64,000 nucleotides of DNA from Taenia hydatigena (taxonomy: Eukaryota > Platyhelminthes > Cestoda > Cyclophyllidea > Taeniidae): positions 3,491,381 to 3,555,380 of the forward strand of contig JADWOT020000009.1 of NCBI GenBank assembly GCA_036345935.2, read 5' to 3'. A program made the translations under genes and the position numbers. The notes under the pieces are model-generated. The model did not search any database. It saw only the letters and a list, made by a program, of their open reading frames with translations, and was not told the origin of the DNA. Positions 12,601-25,393 of this stretch are shown here, piece after piece. Position 1 is the stretch's first letter. Each line of letters opens with the position of its first letter.

Positions 12601-15600
12601 TTGAAGTAAAACGCAAACGCCTACTCTTCGAATCCAATAAATCAGACGTAGCAAAGGAAATGGCATTTCAGGAAATCCACTCGAATGCCTCTTGGACCAC
12701 GTGCTCCAACGCGTATTGGACTGGATAATTACTGCCCTTCCCTCGCCCACATTAGTGAAGACCGAGTTATTAGGCTAAAAATGTGGGTTCATGATGGATG
12801 GGCGGTTGGGATAACAGTCAGGCGAAACTGTGAGTCACGCTGCCACTATCTTATCTCGATCCTACGCATCAGCCCGAGCTCTTGCCTAGAAGTACACCAC
12901 TGCCGCCGCCGTCTCTGGCACATTTTGGCCTTGGTTTTGACAACATATTCTCGCCTCTCCACACCTTACCGCTTAATGGCCTGAGAGCTCTCTTAAGCAA
13001 AGTACCAAACGCCCTTCGCGTTGTCCCGTCCATTCTTCTGCACAATCTCCCCCAAAGGAAACACCGAAAAATGCAGGGCTGTAAGAGGACAATATGATGT
13101 TTGTTCTGGTCTATTGTTTTAGGTATTTTTGTCTTCGGAATTATTATGGGGAGTGCGTATGTTAGCCGAACGGGGGCATAAATAATGCTCGGCAGTGATG
13201 TGAGAAGATGTGTGATAATGTCACGGAGAGAATAGGCTGCCTCCTCCCTCTTCCAGTCAATGAGGAGTGATTTTGGAAATTCAATTTTAGAATTATACAG
13301 CATGAATGCGTAAAATTTCCAGTTTTTTAGGAGTCAATGCACTTTTAGGATTCGACTAGAAAGTCCTTCCATCTAAACCATCAGAGAGGGTGAGGTGAGA
13401 GAAAAGTTGGAGCGAATCTCACCCACCAGAAGCTGCAACTCAATAAGGCCGGATGGGTGTTTGTAGTTCTGGATTTGCTCCCGAATCTAGTGGAGCTTAT
13501 TAGTCACTCCAACTATTCGGATGGTTGACCTTTAGGCTGAATAGCAAGAGATTTCAAAAAAATACTGGAGGGTATTTGGAGAGATAGGATTCTGCACTAC
13601 GATTCAGTTGTTAAAATGGAAAACCTCTGGAAAATCTCCCACTTCGGTTAGCGCTTTCTTCAGTTGCTTTTATAAGGTGCATGTCTATTGTTCACTAACA
13701 GATAGAAATGTTAACATTTAACGCATGAAGTGAGAATGATGTACAACTTCTGAAGCGTTTGTGCGGCACTAATAGGAATAGTATGAAGTGCTTGGCATTC
13801 CAATCGTAGTTGACACTGGCATTGCCGAGGTCACATCACAAGGGCTTTAAAATTGAACGCAATTTAATTGATAGAACCAAATACGATGCCAAATGAATGC
13901 TTTCAGCGATTAAGATGTGGGCATTCAGAGCCAACCACCGCCGTAAGTAAGTTGCATTTTCTAGATAATTTCTGTTGCACTGTGTACCCATCTAGGACCT
14001 AATTGCTACCACCAAGCATAAAGTTCCATGTGTTTATCCTAGGCGAATTATTCCTCCTTTTGGGCACATGCATGCGCATTGCCCAGGGTTAATGGATCTA
14101 CAATGCCCTTGGCTATGAGGTTTTGGCTCGGACTGCATATGGTAGTTGTTACAATGCCCGACTTCTTCCGCTATTCTCGTCTCATTGCGTCATCAACATG
14201 GCGAAATTTAAACCTTAAACATGGAACCTTGTTCATAAGAACTCTGAATGATAGCCTAAAACATCTCGTAATTTGAGTCGAACTAGTAGGGACCTAGAGG
14301 AAGAGATGCAAACAGATCCACTTCCTTGCAGCGATTGGGAAGGATGCTCGTATGCTGCTAAGGAATTTATTGTTTCTGGGCCCTCCAGTTCCACTACTGC
14401 AAAACAATTCGGAGAAGACTCTAAGGATTATTACGAAATCAGAAGCTTCATACTTTACAATCAGATTTAAGTAATTCGTTTGAGCTTCGGTGACCAACTG
14501 TAGACTCAAATGCATTACAAACTAATTGTTGGAGTAAGTTTATCAAACCTGTAGCAAAAGTGCTAGTTGATTCTGCACCTCAATTTTCAATTGTAACGCG
14601 ACAGCTGCTCTAACAGATTAACTAGTGATTCTATGCAATAACATCCCAAAAGGGTTGAGATTTTACGAGAAGCAGCCATTCGAATGTGCAACCAAGCCTT
14701 AGTACCTTGTGACAATCAGAGAGCAAAGACGGATACTATAAAGCGGTAGAACATCTGAAAATCAGACGTTTCAAAGCCTTCACGTCTGACCTGTCGATTT
14801 CAAGATGTCAAGAGTCATACTGATGCGGGCAAAAAAGTGTGGTTTTTAACTCTCCATCCGGTCACCTAACCCGAATCAATTCATCGTGGACGAGGATAGG
14901 ATTACATTCCTCCTACCTCTTGACTCCTCCAGAGCAGACTACCACCTTGAGCCCAACAAATGTAACTTCTTCATCAATCATGATCGCTCGATCCCTCTAT
15001 TTTCTGCTGATCTCTTAGCTAAACTTTCCAACTTATCACATTTTCGCTCCAAGGGACCCACTGGGATGGAGATTAAGCTGGTGCAACACCAATGACCGAA
15101 TTATTCCATCCAGCTTGCGTCAACAAGTAAGGAAAGCAGGTCTTTAGTTCATCCGCTTAAGCGACGTAAGGGTTGGACCATTTCAAACAAATTTCTGCTG
15201 CAGCAGAGTTGCATGACTGTTGGATCAGCGGACGTTCTGAGTAAGTTTCATGTTACGTGTTTCTTTCGGATCCCGACTCAGAATACCCCTGTCTACAAGT
15301 TTCCCCGATGGTGTTTTCATAAATTTAACTACCACCGATACATCTTTTGCTGCTTTTGCCACAAATTTTACTAGGGAATCTATCCTGTGACCCACAAAGG
15401 AAATAACGCTACTATCCTGATTCCGTTCAAAGACTGGACATGGACTGCGCTATTAAGGCTAACAAAATTTTATATATGAAGTGAGCTGGTGGGTTCTTGT
15501 ATCTTACATATCAAGGCTCTCCTTCAATAAAAATAAGGACTTATACGAGACCAAAATTTTGGTATTTAATTTTCAAAAAGGTAATGTTTACTGGCTCGCT

Positions 15601-18600
15601 GTTGGTCAGAGTTTGCCGATGATATCTAGAAGGTTTACAGGACCTAGGTTCGGTGTTTTCATGGAGTCCATTTAAAACTGTTTGATAACTTTCGAAGCTT
15701 GACAATCTGTAATATGCAAACGATCTTATTTTGGGCGTGAGTAAACACTGCGCATGGATTATTAACCGTCTCTTAGCCACGTCATTTGTCGGGTGGCAGA
15801 TCAATTCAACTTAATAAAGGGGCGAACAAATATTGTTTATATCATGTACTGTGGACTCAAGATTTGAATTTTCGTTCTTTCAAAGTTAAATTGCTTTTAT
15901 TAAAGAAGAGTATTCTTTACCAACTCACCAGTAAGGCTGCGTGAGCGGAAATGGGCGAATGGAACTCCACGAAGGCTTGACTGCGCCCCGACATCTTGAA
16001 CACAATTATCCGCAGAATCGCTCCATATCGGTAGAAGATCTACTAGGGCAAAAAAACAGGCCTAAAATGGGCGTTACACGCAAACCGTCCATTAAACAAC
16101 ACCGAGCGTCTTCTTTGCGTGTTAAACGTCACGGCTGTCTTGAGCTTACATGCTACAGCCGCGACGTGACACATCCGTGACGCTGGTGATGAATGCCTTT
16201 GGCTAGCAAACCTCTCACTTTATCCTCCATCTTTCCTGTTTGAATCTACAAGCCGAAATTACTTTCATGCCAATCTCAAGGTGAGAGAAAACTACAAATG
16301 CACCCTTTCGACATATTTTGCCCTTTCGCTTCTTCAAAACTCCATTTTTCGCCTCCGATTTTGCAGTCGCAATTAATCACGCAAAAGAACGTAGATGGAT
16401 CACAGGAAAGCAGTTAGCCGTATCCACGGCATTAACTGGACCCAGACTCAGCATCAGAGAGCATTGATCAGATTAAACTTTGAGATAGTAGAAGAAAATT
16501 TCTACGGCAGATTTCTTGGAGTGGATGGTGGGCATAAAATCTACTCGACAGGCGAGCTATTGCAGCACTCCATTGAATGCTTAAAAATTTTTGCATTTGA
16601 TTGAGAATACTGTCTCGTGTAAGAGGACTGCGGTCATTAAACCTTAATTAGGAATAAAAATGTGGCTTTACTGTTGCCTTTATGCAATGAAGTAGAAATA
16701 GAATCTATTGCAAAAGGCCAGCTCTTGTTCCCGTAAGTTCTCTGCATTTTATAAGTGTTCACTCCCCCATGAAAACAGTTTTTTTCTGTTTCTCAACAAA
16801 ATTTAATCGGGCCAGTCTAACTCATTTTTGCTTTGTTCTCTAACAAGGGGACGTTTTTTATAGTGAATTCTCCCTCTCATTTTGATGAAAGGGCCGCACC
16901 GATTGGGAAGAGCTGCTACCACATAGCTCGCATTGGTGGCATCCAAGTCTCTGAATAATCACCTAACGTTGTGGAAAGGCTTTCGAGAAACCAATTTTAA
17001 CCCCTCGATATCCCTTTTCTATTTAGAATCGACTGTATAGTTCCTATGAGTGTTATCGTTCTACATACGTAGTTGAGTAAAGAACTTTAGCTCCCCGATA
17101 CTATTGAGCAGATTTTTTGCCTAAAATTATCAGCAGACAATGATTGGGTCCCTTCAGACCGAAAATATTTCTAAATGGCTGATAGCGATTACGTATAGAC
17201 GCTTGAGCATTTCATGGTGTTCCATCACGTGCAGGAAGTGCCCGACTTGCCTTATTTTTGTTTTGTGCCAAGTGTTCGTGGAACAAAAGTAGTGGTAGTG
17301 AGAAGAGGAAAATCTTTTGTCTTGCTAAGAAGTGAGTAAGCCGCAATACCACCGCCTTCTCTCAAGGGCAGTGGCAGCAGCGTGAGTGGGGGTTTGCGTG
17401 ACTGAACTCCCTCCACGCCAAGGGCTTTTATATCCCCTCCCCACACACACACATGGCTGCATAAGCCTTTACAAAAAGTCACCACTTTTCAACGGTTGAC
17501 TTTTACGGAAGTCTCTCAACTAACTGCAGACGCAATTTCATATTAGTCCAACCGCGTATCACATACTGTCCCATTTTTGCAGATTAGCATGAGTTAAATG
17601 TGTTACATGGCCTAACCCTAACCCCTCGCGCAAGCAGACACGATCCGATAGGCCTACGCAATCATAACTTTTCGACAATTACAAAAGCAATATTTAAATG
17701 CAGCGCTTAAATTACTTCCGGTTGCTTAGAGAGACTGCGATTCCACCTCCCTGGAACAGCTCTGCACGCAGTCTAACTGCAACCTCGTATAAAGCGTGCG
17801 ATGATAGGGTAACAACTGCTGAGGAAATAGATCTTCGTGATTGGAAAACTGATGACTTTGGCTCCTAGGGATGCTAGGATTATCGTTTCATGTACTTTGT
17901 CGATACGGGGAGGGTTTATTTACTGCGAGGTGAATGTGGCTCTGATTGCTGGGAAAGAGCAGTAAGGTCAGTTTGGACTCGTTTTTACGTAGCATTTATT
18001 TCTTACTCATCTACGATTCTGTCGCATCCGAGCTGCTCAAAAGAAGAAAACGGCAGTTGCTCCGCTACTTCTTGCGTGTGCGTGCACAAAGCTATAATTT
18101 ATGCATAGAAACGGGGAGAATGGATGCTTGCGAAACCGTCTTAGGCGTAGCAATGTTGGTACTGCTTTGTCCCTTCCTAATCCGGCAGAACGACTTCCCA
18201 GATAACTGTGAACCTTATGGTGTATGCACAGAGATGCCATTTGAGACATACAGCCGTTTCGTCGTAATGAGCTGTTCTGAGGAATGGGCTACCTCAAACT
18301 GTAAATGTGATCGAAGTTTGGAGAAATTAAAAGAGAGCTGACGCAGAAAAAGATTGTTTGCACATTCCACACTAGAAAGAGAACCTCCCATTTTTAGTTG
18401 ACTATTCGATTATGAAACGCTAACCGAGGGTTTATTCCTCTTGTCAGGCTAATCCCATTTTTGCATTTGCAGACATTTGAATGCTTAACTTGCAGAAGAT
18501 CATTTGCTGAGGGGAGAATCAGGTTCGGCTGGATCTAACTAGAAACCATGGTAGGCACCTAACGCTATCAGCACGGTCACCACACACATGAAGCAACTTT

Positions 18601-21600
18601 GATTGCATTAACGAAAAAACTGGGCCAGCTCTTTAAAAAAAGCAATACTTGCCGGAGGCTGAACATCGCAGGGATTAGATGCTCCCAAACAGATCCATAA
18701 ATAAGAGTGAATCTGGGCTTCCAAATACCATGGCAATTAGACGGTGGTCAACTTTAACGATAGATTGTTCATTACAAAAGAAAGCAGATCATGTTATTTG
18801 GGAAGCTCTTGTGACATGTTACTTATTTGTCCAACTTCCGACCAGGCCGCCAGGCATCACCTGTAACATTAGACCCTTCCATACGTTAACAATACATATT
18901 CTGCCCTACCGTTATCTCCTTTTGTCTTCAGGAGGGTCTTGGAGTGCTACGCCGATGGCAGTGAAGAATAAACCCCAGCTTAATGGACACTTAGCCTGAT
19001 TTCTACTGACTGATGATGAGCCTTGATGCGGCTGAAGAAGGGCACACAATGCCCATGGGAGAATTCCTGAATATCTCTAACGGGAGGGTTGTAAATGATG
19101 TCTACCTTCAGCAACTACCCCAGTTCCGTGTCCCACAGGAGTGCTATTAGCAGCTGAAGTGACACCAGTTGTGAACCATCTCGAAAAATCCATTACGGAG
19201 CTGTCTATGATTTTTGTATGAAAATGGCGATTAAGTGAACACACGGTCTCCCTTTCACTTTTCTACTAGCTAAGTAAAACCCGGAGATGTAACTACGTAG
19301 TACTGAAACGAGAGCTACGCGGCAAGGATAAACAGACGCAAAACCTCAACTCCAGGCGACCATGTTAAAATCCGTCCTTTGTTAATATGACCCTCCTTTT
19401 AAGCCAGTGTTCTTACAACTAGCTACGGACACGCGTGATGACCAACACATTCCCCGCTGACTGGCACGGTTGGTTTGTTCATTTTTTCCTCACGTCGTGA
19501 TAACTGATGCGAAAGGCTAACCAAGGAGACTGCCTGGGGTAACACGCAGAAGATGAGAGAAGTTATGTAATACACTGGCTGTTAGTTTGACTTCGTTTTG
19601 GGCAATGGACTACTGAGGTGCTTTGCCATTGAACTATCAGAGGGTAGCCTGGCCTCCGGACCATACCGGGAGCCTCCAAGGCCTCCTGTACTTCGACAAT
19701 ACTATGTCTTCTTTCGTCTTCAGGAAAGTGTTTGGAAGCTAATCTGATAACCGATTTCTCAGGAGATTCGCCAACTTGAAATAAGCGCTACTGGCGCTAT
19801 CCCACTCGCGTGTAATTTAAGATTTCATTGCTTTACATGCTTTCCCACCACTACAGTGAAGGGAAATCAGTGCATCGCTGAAAGCACTCGCACAAAACCT
19901 ACTTTTTTGATGGAGTGGAAATGGGAGATTATACGAGAAGAAAAGTGTCTCTTAGTGAAAATTTTAAGCCGTTCCTACTGTGAAACTTGTTTGTGGCATA
20001 AATGATTAGTTGCTTATTTTACGTGATTTTGTCATATCAGCCTAAAAGTAAATTACGAAGTAACACTTTTACTATTTATTCGAGTGCGTTCTTTTTACAT
20101 ACAAAAAGCTGACAGTTGTCAGAGTGTGGTCAACTCTGAGGCGTCTTAGATGCTGAGAAGTAGCTCATTCTGATAAGGCAGAATGACCACTAAAGAAACA
20201 CGATCCCTTTTTTCACTTGAATGCACCAAACAGTGGGTAAACAGATTGATCGGGTGTGCAACAGTACCGGTAGATCTAAGAATAATTCCGCCTGTTGGAG
20301 TTTTGAGCCGTAGTTTAATTTGTCAGGTCGGTAGCGTCGCATTGGAACATCGAAATGTCTCGTCTGTGGTGGCCAAATTTCCTCTAAGAAACCGGCAACA
20401 AACATAGCAAACAACAGTAGTATCATTTGACCCTCTCCACGACCCCGTTTTTTTTCACGAAAAACCGCAAACAAGGGAATGCCTATGACGTAGTTTTAAG
20501 CCTTGGCTGTATCAGGCTGAGCTCACCTTGAAATAATCCATGTAGTTGAGTTGGTTGTGTGGCGTAGGTTCGAGGAAGACACGCAGAACACGTGGTCGCG
20601 TCGGGTTCTCCGCCACACAGTGCAGGAAGTGCTCATTCGCCATGGCAATGGCCTCAGAGACAGGTCGACTGATACCAGTGAGTTCGAGGCTCTGATACTT
20701 CGAGAACTGCAGGATGGCTGACTCCTCTCCTCCGCGAAATAGTGGTGGATAAAATTGGTAGTATTCTAACATCTTTGCTGCAACTTCGACTGAGGTCATT
20801 TCTATCAGGGCCTAGAGCGAAACAGTCATCCAGAGTCATCCCTGAACCCACCATACTCGCATAGAACAGTTTGGTTTGTTTGCGTTTTTTAAGTTGTGAC
20901 AAATGCTATCAAGTCCAAAAGGCTAAAATGCCCAAAATACTAACGATCCCTTACGTCTCCCTAACCCTATTCCAATGTAATTTGAAATAAGCAATTCAAA
21001 AAACAAAATTGCTGTTGGCTGGGCTGCTTTCTTTTTTTAGTACTTCTGACATTCGCATGTCAAGTGATGACGAAAGCATCGCGGGCGCGACGAGTAAAAG
21101 CTTAAGATTAGCCAACTTCCTACTTTTCCGTGTGAATCGGTGCCGATCAAAGGCGTGCACACATTGAGACATTGCGGAACTACATGTTTAAGGTGCTTTA
21201 ATTATCTCATTAAATGTAAAAATAGACAACAACTTTGTGAAATCCAGCAGCATCTTTCAGACAAAATAAAGGATGATTGTTAGATTAGCCGCTCGGTCCA
21301 TTCTTCCGACTTCAGGGTCCAAAAAACCTGATTAAAGAAATTTGTCAATGGAATAAGTAAATGAACAAATTCTACTGACAATATCTACTTAAGTAATGTC
21401 CCGTATGCACAAAGGTCACAAATGAATCCACGAATTGCGACTTGCAGAGTGTACGTAGTGGTTGTATGTCCAAACATTCGCCTTGCATACTTCTTGCCAG
21501 CATATGAACAAGTCGAAAAACATTTGTTCACTTTTCTCGCCGGTAATAACAAAGGTAATTTGCACTTTGAAGAAATTTTTGGATGGCAAATAAACCCTAT

Positions 21601-24600
21601 TCAAAAGGTAAAAGCGTCTGAGCCTCAAATGTGCCGTTTCCTACACCTCCGAGGCTTTTTTGGAGGCGTTATTAAATTATTCAAAGTCATGGCGTTTTTA
21701 CAGCCCGTAACTTAATTATTTCAACCTACACCCAGTGCAAGGTAAGGAGTAGCTTGTCCGAAGGAATGCTATTACGGCTGGAAACGTGTCCGCTCGCCAG
21801 GTGACTTCCGCCCACTCAAGGAGTGATAAACACTTGCAGAATGCTGGACCAAATGTCATTTCCATTAGATTTCTCCCCAAGTAAAAGCATCCTCAATACT
21901 GATTGCCCCTTCATTTGCGACAGACTGACCTCAAGGTCCTTATTAGAGTTGATCACCACCTATTTCCTGATATGAATCTCCTTAAATTCCAGACGAGATG
22001 ATCACTCCTGGTCCACCGGCTGCCACGACTTCTAATACTTTCGTAATCACCTTTCAAACATCGTGCCAACATTCCAAGGTATCTGCACTAACACTAAAAA
22101 ACCGAAATAGTCTTAACAAATTAGATTTTCTGATTTCTAAACCTCGTCTCCCTAAAATGAATCCTGCCTTTCAGCCGGTACTTAATCAGAAAAAAGAAAC
22201 ATGCAGGTGAGGTTAGATGTTCGACACTTAGTCGTCGCCTCATCCACGTTGCTACTAGAGTGGTTTGAGATTTATTAACGATATTTCTATTTGTTTAATT
22301 AATTTTGTCAAAAAAATATATTTCACCACACAAATGCCTTTTTTACCGATGGAATGTGAATATTCAGCACCTGTTAATCAAGCTTCAAAGCTAAATCACG
22401 TAGCAGGACTTAAAAAAGCTTCAAGACACGTGTTTTTTGGATCACTGCGATGCAATGTAACAATCCCTTGTGCCTTCATCGCTCAAACCACCATTCGAGG
22501 CGCAATCGTGCTATTTTTAGGCACATGTAAGCAATCGGCCACTTACCTGTCCTGTCTTCTTTGTGAGAACGAAATTCGCGATCGGTCCAAATGGCATTGC
22601 CAGTTTCACAATTTCGGTTTCCGTCGTGTCCGCAGGCAGTCCACGAATGTGCAGCACTCGAGATGGAAGCACGTAGGGCGCTATGGGCACGCCTTCCATT
22701 CTTGGCTAAGTGAGATAAATGCCGTCAAATTATTAAATTGAGCTCACATCAAAACCCATGTATAATCTGATCAGCAGTTTTAGCATTTAATAAAGTCGGC
22801 TCTGCTGTTAGATCGGCGAGAGCTCTCACTTTGGCAATGGAGAAGGATCTCGGGACTCTCTGAAGTAATTCCTCCACCCTGCAGATGCTCTTGTGAAATT
22901 TAATCGGTCACAAATAGTGCTGTACAAAGGTTTCATCCACACTTTGGTAGATTTTACCATCTTCAAAATAATGGATGGATCCCATTGGGATTTAGTCAAT
23001 CCTTCGATAGAAAGGCTAAGACGTAATTTAATTTCACGCTATTAATTTAACATTTTACATTTTTTGGGCAAGTTCTTAAAACTGGGAGCTCAAAAGGAAG
23101 GAAGCAACATATCTCTTACTGAACCTGGAAAAAGGAAGCTATTCCAAAGTACTCATCCATACAGCCAATCCAGAATTTTCAATTGCAGTTTCAGGGCGGA
23201 GGCGCCGCAGAAGACTCGATGGTGGTATCATCGACGGAGGGCAGTGGTAAGGGAAATCACCGTCTTTTCGATGTTTTAAAGTCTCAGTGTCTCAGAATTT
23301 GTTTCCATCCCGAAAGATACTTAAACTGACCGCACACGTGGTTCCAAAGTTGGTTCTAACCTAGTGTCCCCATAGAATTATGGAAAAAAAGCCTTGCCCT
23401 GCCGACTCGTCGAAGATAAAAGCAAGTCAAGGTGCCACAATCTGTTGATGTCAATCTCGAAGTTAAATTACCTTACGAATGCTGGTGGTGATTTTAATCT
23501 TCTCTAAGGGTTTAAGGCATATTATTTTGGTTCCAATTTTGAACCGCTGCATTTCTGTTTACTGTTTAAACACTGAAAGCCACCGCACCGATTCGAGGCG
23601 TAGATCTCCGGCATTTGCTGGCCCAGCCGTAAGCAAACAATTTACCAAAACAAATTAGTGCGTGGGATAAAGTGGATGATTCGGCGTCAACCTGTCTCTG
23701 ATGTTATGATTCACTCCTTTGACTGCAGTGTCTCCTCAGGCCATCGCCATGATTCTGAGCAGCAAGCGTTACGCACATACACACGTGAAAGGAGGCGCCT
23801 TCTCACCAACTGTCAAGACGCTCAGATTAGCATTACGAGACGATTTAGCCTGCCAATTGCGTTCGGAAATAAGAGGGAGAAGAGCGATTTTTATTAATCA
23901 GATTAATGGCTGTTGACTTTCTGTGTAATTGGGGAAGAAAAAGTGAGACAGTAAACGCACAACCTACCCTTTTGGGTGAGACAACGAAGGCTTCACTTGC
24001 GGTGTTGAAACTTCGTTTCTAAAGTGTAAGAGAGTAGAGACTGCTGTAAATTTACATTTCGTCGGTGTGCTCCATGTCCGTTTGAGAAATGGTTCGCCGT
24101 TTCTCAAATAAAACCATAAATGAGGTCCAAAACTTAGGTAAGTAGATTGAATCCTGAAGTTGTGTTGAAATAATTTGCGATTTTTCATTCACTTGCTGTG
24201 AAAATGCAAATTAATTCACCCTAAACGTCGATTACGTTAAAAGCTCTGCATTCGATGGGATGATAAAATCGCCTGTCAAATTACGAGGTGAAGATACAGC
24301 AATCCCCGGTAGAGTGGACTCAACACTGTGACTGCAGTGTCGAATGGGGACAGGAAAATAGCAGGCTACTTTGTGGACTCAACTTCAGCGTTTCTTCAAT
24401 GAAATCTACCATGTAGCACCATCTCATCGGCATGGATATGGCAAAAATTTTGGCGAAAAATAGCACTTGAATTCAATTTAACCATTGTTTGCAACTTCAG
24501 AAACACGGGTTTAGTGTCAAGGTATGAGAGAGCATTCTGTTAATTTTAGAAGAAGGTTTATTGAATCACCTGTGTTATAGCAAGTGGAGTGTAGTGAGGT

Positions 24601-25191
24601 GACCTTTACCGTTCGCTTAATTGCGCTGCCTCGAATAAAACTACTGTCTACGACCACCCAAATAAAAGTTGTGCCCCACTTTCATGCTTAAGTGAAGGCG
24701 GTAGGAAGTAAACAGAGCTTATGACAAAAACAAGCAAAACGACTCCTGGTGCACAAAAAATACTTCACGTCTCAAATCGAAGCCTCCCCTTTGATATAAA
24801 TAAAATTAAGTTGTTGAATTTTAAGACGCGTTTTCCCTGCTTACTTAAACTCAGATGTTGGTAGTGCATTCGAAAATTTAATGGCAAAGCGCTAGACACT
24901 ATCAACTCGACACTATTTGTGACGAGGATCACAAAATAACTTGTTGAATAAAGGGCTAATTTGGATTCTCAAACAATACAAAGAATAATAAGTGATTTTG
25001 AAATCAACTTAGAGAGGCAGGTATTTTGTTCGGTGTGGGAAGTCACACACCCTCAGTCCATAGCCAGTAGCCGCCAGATAGAGGAGGCGATTCAATAGGA
25101 GATTGTCTGACTGTCCGGGATGGATGCCAGAGCCGAAGACACGACCCAGGGACAGATCGAACGGCTTCACCCCGTCCGGTGCGAGAAACAT
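9698..25191 (-). CDS. PTBP1: Polypyrimidine-tract-binding-like RNA-binding protein, two RRMs (model incomplete)
   Basis: PTB proteins bind CU-rich RNA in the nucleus and repress exon inclusion. Four phase-0 exons are recognised on the minus strand: 25191-25051 (candidate first exon, 47 codons), 22705-22547, 20811-20527, 9868-9698. RRM1 starts with LPSRVLHIRGLPADTTETE, matching PTB VPSRVIHIRKLP, and continues across the intron as KKTGQ/ALIEMTSVEVAAKML. RRM2 starts with RPRVLRVFLEPTP and ends in the last exon with MRIEFSRQTSLEL and NTSRDF, close to PTB LRIDFSKLTSLN and KSRDYT. The middle of RRM2 (about 35 residues) is missing from these four exons; a candidate lies at 12228-12580 but its splice phases do not fit. 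The gene stops after RRM2 (TAG 9700-9698), whereas PTBP1-3 have four RRMs. Family assignment is strong. The first exon is a composition-based guess, and the two-RRM ending is unusual. Confidence 0.72.
12228..12580 (-). CDS. Candidate extra exon of the PTB-like gene, unresolved
   Basis: An open minus-strand frame of about 110 codons ends at the TAA near 12230. Its middle (VTDLVAYYLKFRKVHLIVF) resembles RRM helix 1 plus strand 2. Its end (EYLIVFARRAFSASVFEL) resembles strand 3 plus helix 2 of PTB RRM2 (QALLQYADPVSAQHAKLSL) and would continue naturally into AVNGQ of the exon at 9868. However, the only donor, CT/GTAAAA, ends one base short of the phase needed there, and no acceptor gives phase 0 against the exon ending at 20527. 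A true exon with an indel, a decayed duplicate exon, or chance similarity are all possible. Confidence 0.3.
17609..17624. repeat. Two telomere-like units
   Basis: The stretch contains CCTAACCCTAACCCC, two copies of the TTAGGG-type telomere unit on the opposite strand. Two units are too few to claim an interstitial telomere. Confidence 0.2.
18829..18980 (+). repeat. Dispersed repeat, copy A
   Basis: It shares a core around TTTGTCTTCAGGAGGGTCTT and a following TGCTACGCCGATGGC with the copies at 19628-19745, 30113-30232 (plus) and 60228-60350 (minus). Divergence is high. It has no coding frame and lies in the long PTB-like intron. Confidence 0.4.
19000..19065 (+). other. Hammerhead-ribozyme-like motif (degenerate)
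   Basis: CTGATGA (19010-19016) is followed by a four-pair stem AGCC/GGCT, then GAAG where a hammerhead has GAAA, then a GGGCA/TGCCC hairpin. The order resembles the catalytic core plus stems II and III, but one core position is wrong and the cleavage-site geometry does not fit. At best it is a relic adjoining repeat copy A. Confidence 0.15.
19628..19745 (+). repeat. Dispersed repeat, copy B
   Basis: It contains GCCTGGCCTCC then GGACCATACCGGGAGCC, comparable with GGCTGGCCTCT then GGGCCATGCCAGCAGCC in the copy at 30.1 kb. It ends with TTTCGTCTTCAGGAAAGTG, like the core of copy A. Weakly conserved. Confidence 0.35.
20812..22546 (-). other. Intron of the PTB-like gene inside RRM1
   Basis: It separates KKTGQ (exon ending at 22547, GTAAGT donor) from ALIEM (exon starting at 20811). 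Open frames inside it, on either strand, have no recognisable protein. No repeat was noticed. Confidence 0.5.
22706..25050 (-). other. Presumed intron of the PTB-like gene upstream of RRM1
   Basis: About 2.3 kb before the RRM1 exon, which has a good acceptor at 22707-22706. It is an intron only if the candidate first exon at 25051-25191 is right. No coding signal was seen. Confidence 0.35.
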
Positions 25192-25221
25192 GTCCGCTCA
25201 CTCGCTGTGGGTCACTGAGTA

Positions 25222-25237
25222 TGTGTGTGTGTGTGTG
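25222..25237. repeat. Short (TG)n microsatellite
   Basis: About eight TG units inside the GC-rich promoter-like patch. Confidence 0.8.
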
Positions 25238-25365
25238 CTTGTGCGTCCGCCCTCTCATACGCAGCCACGCACGGGACAGAACAAATCACTCTCCCAATCG
25301 GCGGCCGCGCTTCCATTGGCCAACTCGGGGCGTATTACGAGAGGAGATAGGATGAGAGTGGAGGT

Positions 25366-25393
25366 TGTGTGTGTGTGTGTGTGTGTGTGTGTG
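25366..25393. repeat. (TG)n microsatellite
   Basis: About fourteen uninterrupted TG units, the longest dinucleotide tract I noticed in the window. It could form Z-DNA and is likely length-polymorphic. Confidence 0.85.

Larger units (their letters stand above)
9869..20526 (-). other. Very long intron(s) of the PTB-like gene
   Basis: About 10.7 kb between the RRM2-start and RRM2-end exons. Apart from the candidate RRM exon at 12228-12580 and the repeat copies near 18.8-19.8 kb, I see no coding signal. Scattered open frames of 60-145 codons (for example minus 12869-13303, plus 17946-18341) have no family resemblance. A small exon carrying the middle of RRM2 should lie somewhere here. Confidence 0.45.

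Noticed and set aside
12869..13303. 144-codon minus-strand open frame
   Set aside because: No recognisable protein; the plus strand is also open over part of it.
17609..17624. Interstitial telomere
   Set aside because: Only two telomere-like units; expected by chance in 64 kb.
17946..18341. 131-codon plus-strand open frame inside the PTB-like gene
   Set aside because: No homology I can recognise, no matching splice sites, and it starts and ends in ordinary intron-like sequence.
22265..22741. 158-codon plus-strand open frame
   Set aside because: It lies antisense over the PTB RRM1 exon, which has clear homology and good splice sites on the minus strand.
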